Assembly: GCA_963666825.2 (NCBI GenBank)
Contig: CAXXFE010000001.1
Span: forward strand, 124,001 to 188,000
From: Saccharicrinis sp963666825
GTDB taxonomy: Bacteria > Bacteroidota > Bacteroidia > Bacteroidales > Marinilabiliaceae
Reading direction: 5' to 3'
DNA: 64,000 bases
Within the stretch, counting starts at the first letter, position 1; every line of letters starts with the position of its first letter. The notes below the pieces were generated by a model. That model did no database searches, had not been told where the DNA came from, and saw only the letters and a program-made list of their open reading frames with translations. Below, piece after piece: positions 42,194 through 52,600 of the stretch. Position numbers and translations under genes: made by a program.

Positions 42194-43663
42194 ATGAAAA
42201 CATTATATATTCAAATTGTTATATTGCTAACTCTTTTTTCTTCTTGTAATGACGATTTTCTTTTAACAGAAAATCCGAATAATGTAGACAGTAATAACTA
42301 TTACCAAACAGAAACAGATATAAATACAGCAGTAAATGGTACATATGCTAAATTGCGTCAGTTTACTGATCTCTTTTATCTCTATTTAAGTGAAGGACGT
42401 TCTAATAACTACTATTCAGGAACTTCTAATGCTCAAAGAGATTTAGTGGATATATCCAGGTTTAATGTAACCTCAGAATTATCTTCAATAGAAGATGCTT
42501 GGGTATTGGGATATTCACTTATATCAAGTGCAAATAAAGTTTTGTCTGAAGTTGATGGAATTGAGTTTTCTTCGGAAGATGATAAAAACACCATTAAAGC
42601 ACAGGTGCGGTTTTTAAGGGCTTTTAGCCATTTTGAATTAATGCGTACTTTTGGTGATATTCCTATCGTCAATAATGTTATTTCACCTGAAGAAGGTGTT
42701 AATATTGAAAGATCTTCACGTGTAAAGGTGTATGAATTTATTAAAGATGATTTAGATTTTGCAATTGATTTTTTACCCAAAGCATATTCCTCTGGTGAAG
42801 TAGGAAGAGTAACAATGCAGGCTGCAAAAGCTTTATTGGCCAAAGTATATTTAACATGGGCACAATATCCGTTGTATGATAATGCAATGTTAGAAAATGC
42901 TATTACGATTCTTAACGAAATCGTTTCAACTTCAGGTTATATGACATGGTCAAATAATTTTCAGGATATATTTAAGGCTAATAATGATAATAAAAATTGT
43001 TTGTTTGAAATCCAATATTATTCAGGTACTAGTGGTTTAGGAGCAACTTTTCCATCCCAGTTTTTAGCAAATTCAATGAAAGAGTTCGCATATACGGGAG
43101 GAGTTCCTCGGTTTGCCCCGAGTAATGATTTAATGAAAGTGTTTGATAAAGAAGGTGATATGCGTTTTGATGCCACGTTTGATACTACTTATATCAACAA
43201 TTTCTATATGTCTATCAATGAAAATATTATAACAAAATGGTTCGAAACTGGATTATCTCTTCTGAACCGAAGTGATTGGCCTCATAACTATCCGGTAATC
43301 AGACCGGCTGAAATTTATCTGATGCTAGCAGAAGCTTTGGTAGTTAAAAATGGAGCTTTCAATGATGAGGTTATTGGGTATTTGAATAAAACAAGACTGC
43401 GAGCAGGTCTTGAAAAAGCAAACCCTGCAACAACACAAGAATTTGAGAATGAGTTGTTAAATGAATACCGCAGAGAGTTTGTGGGTGAAGGTGTCTACTG
43501 GCATTTTCTAGTGCGATCAGGTAAAGCTGTAGAAGTGATGAATCAGTGGCTTGCAAATACTTCTCAAAATGTATCTATTAATGTAGACAAGTTAATATAC
43601 CCTGTGCCTTACTCACAAATGGTTCTTAAGCCCGGTTTGTATGAGCAGAATCCGGGTTATTAA
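42194..43663 (+). CDS. susD: SusD/RagB-family nutrient-binding lipoprotein
   Basis: A 489-residue surface lipoprotein that covers the SusC channel and binds glycan. The lipobox is LLTLFSSC (Cys at residue 18), then DDFLLTENPNNV. TPR-like helices contain KAQVRFLRAFSHFELMRTFGDIP, and the RagB C-terminal region ends in PVPYSQMVLKPGLYEQNPGY, the typical SusD end. It is 11 bp after susC. The 224-bp gap that follows (43664-43887) holds no supported gene, and the next genes may be separately controlled. Confidence 0.95.
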   Translation: MKTLYIQIVILLTLFSSCNDDFLLTENPNNVDSNNYYQTETDINTAVNGTYAKLRQFTDLFYLYLSEGRSNNYYSGTSNAQRDLVDISRFNVTSELSSIEDAWVLGYSLISSANKVLSEVDGIEFSSEDDKNTIKAQVRFLRAFSHFELMRTFGDIPIVNNVISPEEGVNIERSSRVKVYEFIKDDLDFAIDFLPKAYSSGEVGRVTMQAAKALLAKVYLTWAQYPLYDNAMLENAITILNEIVSTSGYMTWSNNFQDIFKANNDNKNCLFEIQYYSGTSGLGATFPSQFLANSMKEFAYTGGVPRFAPSNDLMKVFDKEGDMRFDATFDTTYINNFYMSINENIITKWFETGLSLLNRSDWPHNYPVIRPAEIYLMLAEALVVKNGAFNDEVIGYLNKTRLRAGLEKANPATTQEFENELLNEYRREFVGEGVYWHFLVRSGKAVEVMNQWLANTSQNVSINVDKLIYPVPYSQMVLKPGLYEQNPGY

Positions 43664-43887
43664 AAGTTGTTTGAAATACTTTTATGCCCTGGCAAGCAAC
43701 TGGATAGGGTGTTTTTAAGCTTTCTAAAGTTGAACTCGAGGTTATTCGCTCATGCATGTCTATTGAACAGATACGGTCCTTCTGACGATTATAAACATAA
43801 AACGACCATATTAAGGCTCATAGCACTCAGAGAAATGTTTAATTTTTCTTAACGACATATTGGCTTTGCCTCAAAAAAATAGAGTAT

Positions 43888-45876
43888 ATGAAAAATCGAT
43901 TAATAGTAAATGTCATACTGTTGTTATTGACAATAGATTTGTTCGCACAACTAGCTACCATATCAGGTACAAGTGTTGAAATTGATAATGGTGTTATTTC
44001 AGCCATTATTGACGGAGGCAAAATGACTTCATTAAACATGAAAGGACAAAGCAATTTATTGGCAAATGGTGGTGTTGGTTATTTCTCATTTAACGATAGT
44101 GAAGGTTTTCATTCTCCTTCTGGTTTAGCTCCGGTTGTTGTTGTGAATAATACACAAATTGTAGACCTCTACTATACCCTTACAGGTAGTTTTGTTGTTG
44201 AAATGCACTATGTCTTTAAAAAAAAAGAGAGTGGGTTTTATACTTATGTAGTAGTTGAAGATAACGGTATTCAATACAAAAATTTAGCAGAACTTCGCTT
44301 CGCTCTGAGGGTTAACGAAGATATCATGAATTATGGTTGGACCGTTGAACGAGAGGGTGATATTGTAAATTCCGAGGAGTTAAAAAATCATGTAGAGGAA
44401 ATACAGGATGCAACCTATGAACTTGCCGATGGTTCAATATATACTAAGTACGATTGGTCTGTTTACCGAAGTGAAGACCTTTTGCACGGAGTTATGGGGA
44501 ATGGTACCGGACTATGGAATATTGAAGCGAGCCGTGAGTATGTAAATGGAGGGCCTACTATGCAAGAACTTACTTTGCATGGAACAGACACTAGCCCCAT
44601 TGTACTGTGCTATTTTCATTCCGGGCATTATGGATCTGCCGGCGTATATCTTAAACGTGAATATGCCGATTGGGGTAAAATATATGGGCCAAATTTTATT
44701 TATCTAAATAGTGGCACCAATCAAGAAGTTATCTCTGATGCTTATGCAAAAGCACAACAACATGAAAATGAATGGCCTTACTCTTGGTTAACCAATGATT
44801 TATATCCTTTGGATAGGGGTGAGCTTACCGGTGGTTTAAAGATGCTTGGTAATGGAAATGTTGATAGTGCTATGGTATTTTTGTATAAGAAAGGACCTAG
44901 CTGGGTTAGTTATGATCAGATTTGGCAATATCAGCCCTACGCCTATTTTTTTAGTGATGTTGCTGACCAAAATGGCAATTTTAGTATCAAAAATATTAGA
45001 CCTGGAACGTATGATTTATATGCATATACTCAAAAAGGGAAGTTAATAGATGACTTAAGCATTAATGATATCATTGTTAAAGCTGGTTCCAATTCTCTAG
45101 ACGAATTAGAATGGCCTGCAGGTGATAAACAGAATACAATTTTTCAAGTTGGTGTAGCCGATCATAAATCAGGCGAATTTATCTTTGGAGATCTTCCAAG
45201 GTTATATGGTCGTTGGTTTGATACGCCTGATTATTTATCGCTTAACACTTCTACGGATAATCCTGAAGATACTTGGTATTATTGTCAAAGAGTGAATACT
45301 GACTATGATATTAGTTTCAATATAGATGATGTAGAAGATGTGGTAAATCCTACCCTGAAAGTGGCTGTGGCAGGTGTCGATGCTGGCCCACACTTAGATA
45401 TCGTCTTAAATGGAACTAATTTGAAAACTATTGATTTCTTATCCGATAGTGGAATCCGTAGAAGTTCATTAACCGGAGGAAAACATTCTGCATACACGAT
45501 TAATGTAGATAAGAGCTTATTATTTGAAGGAAGTAATTTAATAACGATGAAATGTTATGGTTCTTCTTCAGATTATAAGGGGATTATGTATGATGCTATA
45601 TTGTTTGAATCAGATATATTGAGTTCTACAGTAGCTTCTACAATTACTAATAGAAAAAATATATTAAGTGTTCAAGGATTAAGAAAAACTGTTTACGTTA
45701 AATCTAATATTGATAATACATGTAAGCTTAAAATATATAAAATTAATGGTCAACAATTAAGTGAAGCTGATATTTATAGAGGAGAACATTATATGACAGT
45801 TAAGAATGCAGGTATATATATAGTCTCTGTGATGAATAATAAAACAATGCATAATTATAAAGTCATTGTTAAATAA
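43888..45876 (+). CDS. PL4-type rhamnogalacturonan endolyase with T9SS sorting domain
   Basis: A 662-residue secreted lyase that cuts the rhamnogalacturonan I backbone by beta-elimination. Signal peptide to about residue 20. The beta-sandwich catalytic domain (about 22-310) contains YFHSGHYGSAGVYLKREYADW; the fibronectin-like domain (about 320-400) has GNFSIKNIRPGTYDLYAYTQ; the jelly-roll CBM-like domain (about 405-580) has LPRLYGRWFDTPDYL. This order is the PL4 (RGL4) architecture. The last 75 residues (LKIYKINGQQL ... NAGIYIVSVMNN) are a type A T9SS sorting domain, so the enzyme is exported through the type IX system. Confidence 0.88.
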   Translation: MKNRLIVNVILLLLTIDLFAQLATISGTSVEIDNGVISAIIDGGKMTSLNMKGQSNLLANGGVGYFSFNDSEGFHSPSGLAPVVVVNNTQIVDLYYTLTGSFVVEMHYVFKKKESGFYTYVVVEDNGIQYKNLAELRFALRVNEDIMNYGWTVEREGDIVNSEELKNHVEEIQDATYELADGSIYTKYDWSVYRSEDLLHGVMGNGTGLWNIEASREYVNGGPTMQELTLHGTDTSPIVLCYFHSGHYGSAGVYLKREYADWGKIYGPNFIYLNSGTNQEVISDAYAKAQQHENEWPYSWLTNDLYPLDRGELTGGLKMLGNGNVDSAMVFLYKKGPSWVSYDQIWQYQPYAYFFSDVADQNGNFSIKNIRPGTYDLYAYTQKGKLIDDLSINDIIVKAGSNSLDELEWPAGDKQNTIFQVGVADHKSGEFIFGDLPRLYGRWFDTPDYLSLNTSTDNPEDTWYYCQRVNTDYDISFNIDDVEDVVNPTLKVAVAGVDAGPHLDIVLNGTNLKTIDFLSDSGIRRSSLTGGKHSAYTINVDKSLLFEGSNLITMKCYGSSSDYKGIMYDAILFESDILSSTVASTITNRKNILSVQGLRKTVYVKSNIDNTCKLKIYKINGQQLSEADIYRGEHYMTVKNAGIYIVSVMNNKTMHNYKVIVK

Positions 45877-45927
45877 AAGAATCTACCCAAAATTAATATA
45901 AAAATTACAAATTAAATACTATTTATT

Positions 45928-47055
45928 ATGAAAATTACAAAGCTACATTTTATTCTATTTCTTTTATCTATTCACTTCTCATTATTTGCTCAAACAGTTC
46001 ATACTGTTGTGGATACCGCATATACAGATGCTTCAGCAGAGTATAAAATGACACTTACAGTTGTAAGTGAAGAAGGTAAATCAACAGTATCTCTAGATAT
46101 AGATCCATTAGCTGGAGATCTTGAACAAATATATGATGTTAGTATTTCCAGAGATACAGATGCAAGACTAAGCGGTCGAGGATGGTTTATGTCAAGTGTA
46201 AATCCAGATGCTGAAGGTAAAATTGTTGTAGTAGATGATCACGCTACATGGGAAAAAGGTAATATTGGCTCAGGTGAATATCCAACAGGTACTCCTTTGT
46301 TTTACTCTGTAAATATCAATAGAACGCCAGAGAATGGAGGTACAGCTCGGGGTAAACGATCCGTGCCTGCAATATATTTACCAGAAGCAGCTCCTGATTT
46401 TGTGACTAATGAGGTTTTAGATGGAGGTAATCTTACTCTGAACAAAGCTGCATGGGTAAATCAAGAAACAAAACAAGTACTTTTAAGATTTGGATTTGCT
46501 GGAGTTAACGATTATGCATATTATCAGACATTGTTGCTAAATAAAGTGTCGCCTCTTTATCCAGCTGGAGATGCCCCTGTATTTATTAAGTATACTTATT
46601 TTAGTAATTCAAATGATATTAATACTAGAACCGATATATCCTATGGAAATATTTTCTGGGGATATGAGGGTTTTACATATGCTTTAATAGATGTTGCAGA
46701 TGAGTGGATTAATACAGATGGTAATACTTATTTGTGGTTTACATTTGGATATCCTTCGATCGCAACAACTACCTCTTTTGAAATTAATATGGGAACAACT
46801 ACTTCAATTAAAGATGTTGCTACTTTAGATTGTAAAATTTATCCAACTATTACTAATGGTGATATTAATGTTATTTCTAGTAGTAAAATATCGTCAATAA
46901 CAGTTTTTAATTTAATGGGAAATACCGTTTATAAAAATATTAATAATGAGGATACTGAGCAGAAAATTAATTTAGCTACACTTTCCGAAGGTGTATATAT
47001 AGTACTTGTAGAATCAGATAGCAAAAAGTACTTAGAAAAAATTATTATTAAATAG
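45928..47055 (+). CDS. Secreted T9SS-sorted protein of unknown function
   Basis: A 375-residue protein with a signal peptide (to about residue 22, LFAQ) and a C-terminal T9SS type A sorting domain (about 300-375, ITVFNLMGNTVYKN, LSEGVYIVLVESDSKKYLEK). The central domain (about 25-290) is beta-rich and not a family I recognise (GRGWFMSSVNPDAEGKIVVVD, VLLRFGFAGVNDYAYYQTLL). It sits 51 bp after the PL4 lyase and shares its export route. It may be a surface glycan-binding protein or a new carbohydrate-active enzyme. Confidence 0.75.
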   Translation: MKITKLHFILFLLSIHFSLFAQTVHTVVDTAYTDASAEYKMTLTVVSEEGKSTVSLDIDPLAGDLEQIYDVSISRDTDARLSGRGWFMSSVNPDAEGKIVVVDDHATWEKGNIGSGEYPTGTPLFYSVNINRTPENGGTARGKRSVPAIYLPEAAPDFVTNEVLDGGNLTLNKAAWVNQETKQVLLRFGFAGVNDYAYYQTLLLNKVSPLYPAGDAPVFIKYTYFSNSNDINTRTDISYGNIFWGYEGFTYALIDVADEWINTDGNTYLWFTFGYPSIATTTSFEINMGTTTSIKDVATLDCKIYPTITNGDINVISSSKISSITVFNLMGNTVYKNINNEDTEQKINLATLSEGVYIVLVESDSKKYLEKIIIK

Positions 47056-47178
47056 AGTGTTACGGGTAGATTTTAATGCTTTAAGTAGAATGAGGGGATG
47101 GAAGTATTCGAATAGTTTTATTTCAAGTTCCCTCATTAATATTGTCAGAGGTTTAGGAAGCCTTAAATAAATTAATAT

Positions 47179-49593
47179 ATGAAAAATTTGAGAAGATTGT
47201 CAATTATTATAACTTTTTTTTATACAACATGCCTATTGGCTCAGGGGGATAATGGCAATGTTAGAATAAATAAGTTATTTAATTTTGGATGGAAATTTAA
47301 GCTGGGAGACATTGAAAACGCCCAAAGTAAAACCTTTAAGGACGATGCTTGGAGAGTACTTGATTTACCGCATGATTTTCAGATTGAGCAACCTTGGGAT
47401 AGTATGGCTAGTCGTGGTCGCGGATACAAAGCTATGGGCGTAGGTTGGTATCGTAAAACGTTTAAAGCTAATCCTGAATGGAAAGGAAGAAATATATCGA
47501 TCGATTTTGAAGGTATTATGCTACATGGTGATGTATGGCTAAACGGACAAAAAATTGGCGGAACGGATTATGGATATCTGGGTTTTGAAGCAGATATAAC
47601 CAAATTGCTAAAATACGATGGTGAAAATGTAGTCGCCGTAAGGGCATCAACAGGAAATGAGGAAAATTCACGCTGGTATACAGGAGGAGGTCTGTTCAGA
47701 GATGTACATTTAGTCGTAAAAGATTCAATCTCTATTGCACGTCATGGTATTTTCATTACTACGCCAACTATTACAGATCAGAATGCCGAAGTGAGTGTAC
47801 AAGTAGAAGTGGAGGGAATTGAAAATAAAACGTACAATTTGGAGATCATAACCAAGTTGTTCTCTCCGCAAGGAAAACAAGTAGCCGTAACCAAGACATT
47901 GGCCCCACAAAAATCAAGACTTGCAAAAGTAGAAGTGCCATTGCCTAAGGTGAATATCTCTAATCCGCAGCTTTGGTCGTGCGAAACACCTCATTTGTAC
48001 TCTGCCGAAGTAGCCTTGGTATTAGATGGTAAAGTGGTTGATAAACTTACCGAAAAATTTGGTATACGTACCATTGAGTTCTCTAAAGAGTTTGGTATGA
48101 AATTAAATGGTAAGAAGGTTTTTCTTAAAGGTGTTGCCAATCATCATGATTTGGGAGCAGTAGGGGCAGCAGCTTATGAAACATCAATTGCCCGAATGAT
48201 GGATCAACTTAAAGCCTTTGGGTTTAACCATATTCGAACATCTCATAACCCTTATTCCGAGTCGTTTTTTAAACTTGCCGACGAAAAAGGGATTTTAGTC
48301 GTAAACGAGTTATACGACAAATGGGGCAGTGAAGTTGCCTGGGCCGGAAGCGCGCCTTGGAATGACATTTGGTACCACAATATTAAAGAGTGGGTTACAC
48401 GCGACCGCAATCACCCTTCGGTAATTATGTGGAGTTTGGGTAATGAGTTACAATTTCAGGAAGAACGATGGAATTTTCCAACCAGCGACTGGGGTGTAAC
48501 CACCTATCGACTAATGGATGTGGTAGTTAAACGCTACGACCCTACCCGTAAAACCACAGTAGCCATGTATCCTGCACGTGCAAAAGGCATTAAAAGACAT
48601 GATCCAGGTTTTGATGTTAAAGAAAATATAATTCCCCCCGAGCTTTCAACAGTTACCGATATTGCCAGTTACAATTATGAGTGGGATGATTACCAAGAGT
48701 ACCTCAACCATGAACCGAATCTCATTATTTATCAGAGTGAGGCCGTTACCAACGAATTAGCAGCTCCGTTTTTTGGCATGGATCAAGATAAAATGGTTGG
48801 CTTAGCCTATTGGGGTGCCATCGAATATTGGGGCGAATCTCAAGGTTGGCCACGTAAGGGCTGGAACTATTCATTTTTTAATCATGCCATGGAGCCTTTT
48901 CCACAAGCGTGGTTAACCAAAAGTATCTTTACAAACGAACCTGTCGTACATATCGGAGTGGTTGATAGCGAGGGCGAGAAAAAAATGTGGAATGATGTAC
49001 TGGTAGGCCAAAAGGTAATCTCGTCGCATTGGAACCGACAAGAAGGTGAAAAGTATAACCTCTATACATACACCAACGCCGATGAGGTAGAACTGTTTGT
49101 GAATGGAAAATCGATAGGTGTAAAACAAAATTCTACAAAAGTATCAAAACGCAATACCATCTATTGGAAAAATGTACCATACGCAGCCGGTTCGATAAAA
49201 GCCATAGGCCGTAAAAATGGTAAAGTAGTAGCAGAACACGAACTGGAAACCACAGGTAAAGCGGTAGCATTAAAGTTAGAAACCGAAAATGCCGACTGGA
49301 AAGCTGATGGCATGGATCTTCAGTATGTTAAAGTATATGCTATCGACAGCAAAGGGCGAAAGGTACCTACGGCCACTGGCGAGGTTACTTTTGATGTTAG
49401 TGGTGCAGCACGTATTATAGCGGTGGATAACGGTAATCACTCAAGCAATGATCTGTTTGCAGGCAACAAAAAAGAGCTTCACTACGGCTTTGCGATGGCT
49501 ATTTTGCGTTCAAACCAAACAGGTGGAACCGTGAAATTAAAAGTTTCGGCACCTGAATTGAAAGGGGTAAAGAAAACCTTTACGTTGAAATAA
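47179..49593 (+). CDS. GH2 beta-galactosidase-like enzyme
   Basis: An 804-residue GH2 enzyme with signal peptide (to about residue 22). N-terminal jelly roll (WRVLDLPHDFQIEQPWD, WYRKTFKANPEWKGR), Ig-like domain, TIM barrel with acid/base E423 in MWSLGNELQ and nucleophile E521 in IYQSEAVTN, then C-terminal beta domains (ELFVNGKSIGVKQN; ADWKADGMDLQYVKVYAID, DUF4982-like). Length and layout match Bacteroidota beta-galactosidases. Codon use and G+C look higher than in the SusC/SusD genes before it, so part of this operon may have a different origin. It is 123 bp after the unknown T9SS gene. Confidence 0.92.
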   Translation: MKNLRRLSIIITFFYTTCLLAQGDNGNVRINKLFNFGWKFKLGDIENAQSKTFKDDAWRVLDLPHDFQIEQPWDSMASRGRGYKAMGVGWYRKTFKANPEWKGRNISIDFEGIMLHGDVWLNGQKIGGTDYGYLGFEADITKLLKYDGENVVAVRASTGNEENSRWYTGGGLFRDVHLVVKDSISIARHGIFITTPTITDQNAEVSVQVEVEGIENKTYNLEIITKLFSPQGKQVAVTKTLAPQKSRLAKVEVPLPKVNISNPQLWSCETPHLYSAEVALVLDGKVVDKLTEKFGIRTIEFSKEFGMKLNGKKVFLKGVANHHDLGAVGAAAYETSIARMMDQLKAFGFNHIRTSHNPYSESFFKLADEKGILVVNELYDKWGSEVAWAGSAPWNDIWYHNIKEWVTRDRNHPSVIMWSLGNELQFQEERWNFPTSDWGVTTYRLMDVVVKRYDPTRKTTVAMYPARAKGIKRHDPGFDVKENIIPPELSTVTDIASYNYEWDDYQEYLNHEPNLIIYQSEAVTNELAAPFFGMDQDKMVGLAYWGAIEYWGESQGWPRKGWNYSFFNHAMEPFPQAWLTKSIFTNEPVVHIGVVDSEGEKKMWNDVLVGQKVISSHWNRQEGEKYNLYTYTNADEVELFVNGKSIGVKQNSTKVSKRNTIYWKNVPYAAGSIKAIGRKNGKVVAEHELETTGKAVALKLETENADWKADGMDLQYVKVYAIDSKGRKVPTATGEVTFDVSGAARIIAVDNGNHSSNDLFAGNKKELHYGFAMAILRSNQTGGTVKLKVSAPELKGVKKTFTLK

Positions 49594-49722
49594 GCTGATA
49601 ACAATTAAAAGTATTTCGTCGCTCTATTTTCCAATTTGCTTGTACAAAAGAACACAAATAATGGCCGTTCAAACAGGATGTGTTAATAAAGAAATCAATC
49701 AAAACTCAAAAAGAAAAATATA

Positions 49723-50841
49723 ATGAAACAATTCATCACTGCTATTTTAATGGTATTATGGTCACTCTGTTTTGCCCAGGTAGATCCAGACGATCAGCCC
49801 TCTATTAGTACCAATAATCAACGTGAATTCAGGTACACCAATCCGATTACCCGCGATGTGTCAATCTCTATGCGTGACCATTACATATTAAAAGTAGGTA
49901 GTAAATGGTATTGTACAGGAAGTTCACATCCCATATGGACTGGTCCAAATCCTGGTGTGCGCTTATTGGTTTCAGATGATTTGCTTCATTGGAAACATTT
50001 GGATTGGATAATTGACGCTTCTAAACTACCTGCAGACTGCCCTTATAATGGAAGGTTTTGGGCACCCGAAATCCACTTCATTAAAAACAAATATTACCTC
50101 ACCGTAAACAGCGGTAAAGTAACAGCAGAAGATCCCAAAGGAGAGAAGAATCACAGCATTTGGTTATTCTCTTCCGACAGTGTAACCGGGCCATACAAAC
50201 TAGTAAATGGCCCATTGACACCACATAATAATGATGCTACTTTGTTTGAGGATGAAGATGGTCAGACCTATGTTTATGCCAGCGGAGGTGGCTTATATCA
50301 GGCTCGAATTGATTTGAATACAGGTAAACTGACTACACCAATGCAAAAGTTTTTAGACAAAAAACAAGCAGGTTGGCCTGAATGGATTGTTGGCGGTATG
50401 GAAGGGCCTTTTGTGATAAAAAAAGAGGGAACTTATTTTATGTTTTTTTCTACCTGGACACGAGGATATGAAGTGGGACTATTAAAATCAAAATCGCCAT
50501 TAGGGCCATGGGAATTAGCTGCTCCTGAACCTATTTTTGGTACAAGGAAAAGAGAACATCGTCTTAAGAATGCCATAAGCGGAGGGTATACAGACCTGAA
50601 ATATCAAGATTCTGAAGACCCTTACCAAGAAACAGGGCATAATGCATTGTTTGAAGGCCCCGATGGACAATTATGGAGTTCTTGTCATTATTTTATTAAT
50701 CGCAAAAGACCCTACCCGTATTGTCAAACCTTTCAACTCTGGGAAAAACAACCACAGCTGGGGATTGAACCTGTTTATTATAAAAATGGACGATTTTATA
50801 TAAATGGCCCCACGTGGACTGAACAGGTTGTGAACTATTAA
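49723..50841 (+). CDS. GH43-family glycosidase
   Basis: A 372-residue five-bladed beta-propeller enzyme with signal peptide (to about residue 19). The three acidic residues expected of GH43 are visible: Asp in SMRDHYILKVGSKWY, Asp in NDATLFEDEDGQTY and Glu in GGMEGPFVIKKEGTY. Other GH43 features are FWAPEIHFIKNKYYL and SPLGPWE. Family members cleave arabinose, xylose or galactose side groups; which one is not clear. It starts 129 bp after the GH2 gene and is followed by a related relic. Confidence 0.88.
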   Translation: MKQFITAILMVLWSLCFAQVDPDDQPSISTNNQREFRYTNPITRDVSISMRDHYILKVGSKWYCTGSSHPIWTGPNPGVRLLVSDDLLHWKHLDWIIDASKLPADCPYNGRFWAPEIHFIKNKYYLTVNSGKVTAEDPKGEKNHSIWLFSSDSVTGPYKLVNGPLTPHNNDATLFEDEDGQTYVYASGGGLYQARIDLNTGKLTTPMQKFLDKKQAGWPEWIVGGMEGPFVIKKEGTYFMFFSTWTRGYEVGLLKSKSPLGPWELAAPEPIFGTRKREHRLKNAISGGYTDLKYQDSEDPYQETGHNALFEGPDGQLWSSCHYFINRKRPYPYCQTFQLWEKQPQLGIEPVYYKNGRFYINGPTWTEQVVNY

Positions 50842-50903
50842 TAGTAAGGAAATTATTAGTCGGAAGCCTATAATGATACAACAAAATACACTATGCCTAA
50901 AAC

Positions 50904-51314
50904 AAAATAGACTGGTTTTACCGTTTCACCAAATCAATAGATAAAGCGCATAACAATTGCCATGACATTGTTGAGGAGCGATCAAAAAATCTACGCGCAC
51001 CTCTCAATGAGTGGGAAACGGTTGATTATTGTATAGGCGCCAAGGCTGGGATCCCCGAAACTGAAGCACCCTTGGTATTCAAATCGAACCCTGGTGACGT
51101 TAATGGTGACTATTACTACCTTTGGATAGAGAAGTGGATACCTAATAAAACCTATGTAGCTTTGCGTACAAAAAGTTTTGAAAACCCGAAGTGGGAAGTT
51201 GTTCCAGTCAAATTCCCTGATCCGCTGCCCAAGCATGGCGTGATCCTGCCGATCACAGCTGCCGAAGCAAAAGCGCTGACTGATGCGTACCCTACCGTGA
51301 AAATAACGAATTGA
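50904..51314 (+). pseudogene. Relic of a GH43-like glycosidase C terminus
   Basis: A start-less open frame of about 137 codons between two complete GH43 genes. It encodes SIDKAHNNCHDIVEERSKNL, KSNPGDVNGDYYYLWIEKW, and VPVKFPDPLPKHGVILPITA. The HG-x-PIT ending and the NPGDVNGDYYYLWIEKW block match the C-terminal blades of secreted GH43-type enzymes. The bases from about 51180 to 51300 are markedly richer in G and C than the neighbouring genes, suggesting a fragment from another source. The 5' portion is missing. Confidence 0.6.
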
Positions 51315-51324
51315 AACAAACAAC

Positions 51325-52323
51325 ATGAAGCACAATTTATTACAAAGACTGGTCTTTACACTTTTGGGGGCTACTATAGTCACAAGTGCATTCGCACAAA
51401 AACAAACTGTTATTCGGCCGGGCGAAATTTGGCCTGATACCGATGGGAATCATATTCAAGCTCATGGAGCCGGGATTACTAAAATCAACGATACCTATTA
51501 CATGTATGGTGAATCACGCGCCAAGGATCTTGACCCCAACCGCCGGTATGTAGGTTGCTATTCGTCGAAAGATCTGATAAACTGGAAATTCAGGGGGAAT
51601 GTCCTGAATATGGCAAATCCCGATACACTTGCGTCAAACTGGGTATTGGAACGGCCAAAGGTTTACTATAATGAAAAGACGAAAAAGTATGTCATGTATT
51701 TTCATGTGGATGTTAACTACAAACTGGCACAGGTTGCTATTGCAGTGAGCGATAAAGCAACGGGACCATTTAAGTATGTGAGGCGTTTCCATCCGTTGGG
51801 TTATGAAAGTCGCGATATCGGTCAATTTATTGACGAAGACGGTACCGCGTATTTAATTTTTGAAGATCGTCCAAGTGGTGGCTTTCGCATAGCCAGGCTT
51901 TCTGATGATTACATGGATGTAGAGAAGAATATGTGCCTTATCCAAGACCGCATTGAAGGAGGTGCTATTGTAAAGTATAATAGTTTGTATTATTGCTTAG
52001 GCTCAGGACTTACAGGTTGGAACCCGAATCCTAATAAATATGCTACTGCTACCTCGCTTGAAGGACCATGGTCTGAGTTTAAGGATATTGCTCCTCCAGA
52101 ACTAAAAACATATGGGTCACAATCTACTTTCCTTCTAAAAGTTGTTGGCTCTCAAAAAACAACAGTATTATTTATGGGGGATATTTGGAAGCCTGACTCA
52201 CAATGGGATTCGCGCTACTTGTGGATGCCTCTGGAGATAGGAAATGGAAAGTTATGGATGCAAACGCCTAAATCCTTTACTATTAATGCTAAAACAGGAG
52301 AATTTACATTTGTAGAGAAATAA
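51325..52323 (+). CDS. GH43-family enzyme, exo-beta-1,3-galactanase-like
   Basis: A 332-residue secreted beta-propeller enzyme (signal peptide to about residue 25, SAFAQ). IWPDTDGNHIQAHGAGITKI at the start and TYYMYGESR resemble the GH43 subgroup that removes beta-1,3-linked galactose (subfamily 24 style). VLERPKVYYNEKTKKYVMYF, SRDIGQFIDEDGTAYLIFED and IEGGAIVKYNSLYY follow. Such enzymes act on arabinogalactan main chains. It is the last enzyme before the regulator. The subfamily is by recall of short blocks; GH43-like is more secure than the substrate. Confidence 0.82.
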   Translation: MKHNLLQRLVFTLLGATIVTSAFAQKQTVIRPGEIWPDTDGNHIQAHGAGITKINDTYYMYGESRAKDLDPNRRYVGCYSSKDLINWKFRGNVLNMANPDTLASNWVLERPKVYYNEKTKKYVMYFHVDVNYKLAQVAIAVSDKATGPFKYVRRFHPLGYESRDIGQFIDEDGTAYLIFEDRPSGGFRIARLSDDYMDVEKNMCLIQDRIEGGAIVKYNSLYYCLGSGLTGWNPNPNKYATATSLEGPWSEFKDIAPPELKTYGSQSTFLLKVVGSQKTTVLFMGDIWKPDSQWDSRYLWMPLEIGNGKLWMQTPKSFTINAKTGEFTFVEK

Positions 52324-52600
52324 AATATGTAATATTAGCTTTTTTCCTTATAGTTGATGTTTGTGACGATTGAATGTTAATATTATAGGAATTTTCGTGT
52401 GTCTGTAAAATATTTCCAAATAATATATTGAAATTTTCAAGATTGTACAGATTAGATCATATTTATACTATCTATATGAAATTTAAAGTTGATAGTTTTA
52501 GAAAAATTGTAATATTTATTTAGTGAAAACATTCTTGCATAATTTCAATATATTTAAAAGCCTTTTTATTTAATGGAAAATGTAAGGTTTGTTTATTCAA

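Noticed and set aside
43667..43852. A 61-codon frame between susD and the PL4 lyase gene.
   Set aside because: No sensible domain or signal, cysteine- and basic-rich random-looking composition, and no clear start context. More likely chance in an untranslated spacer.
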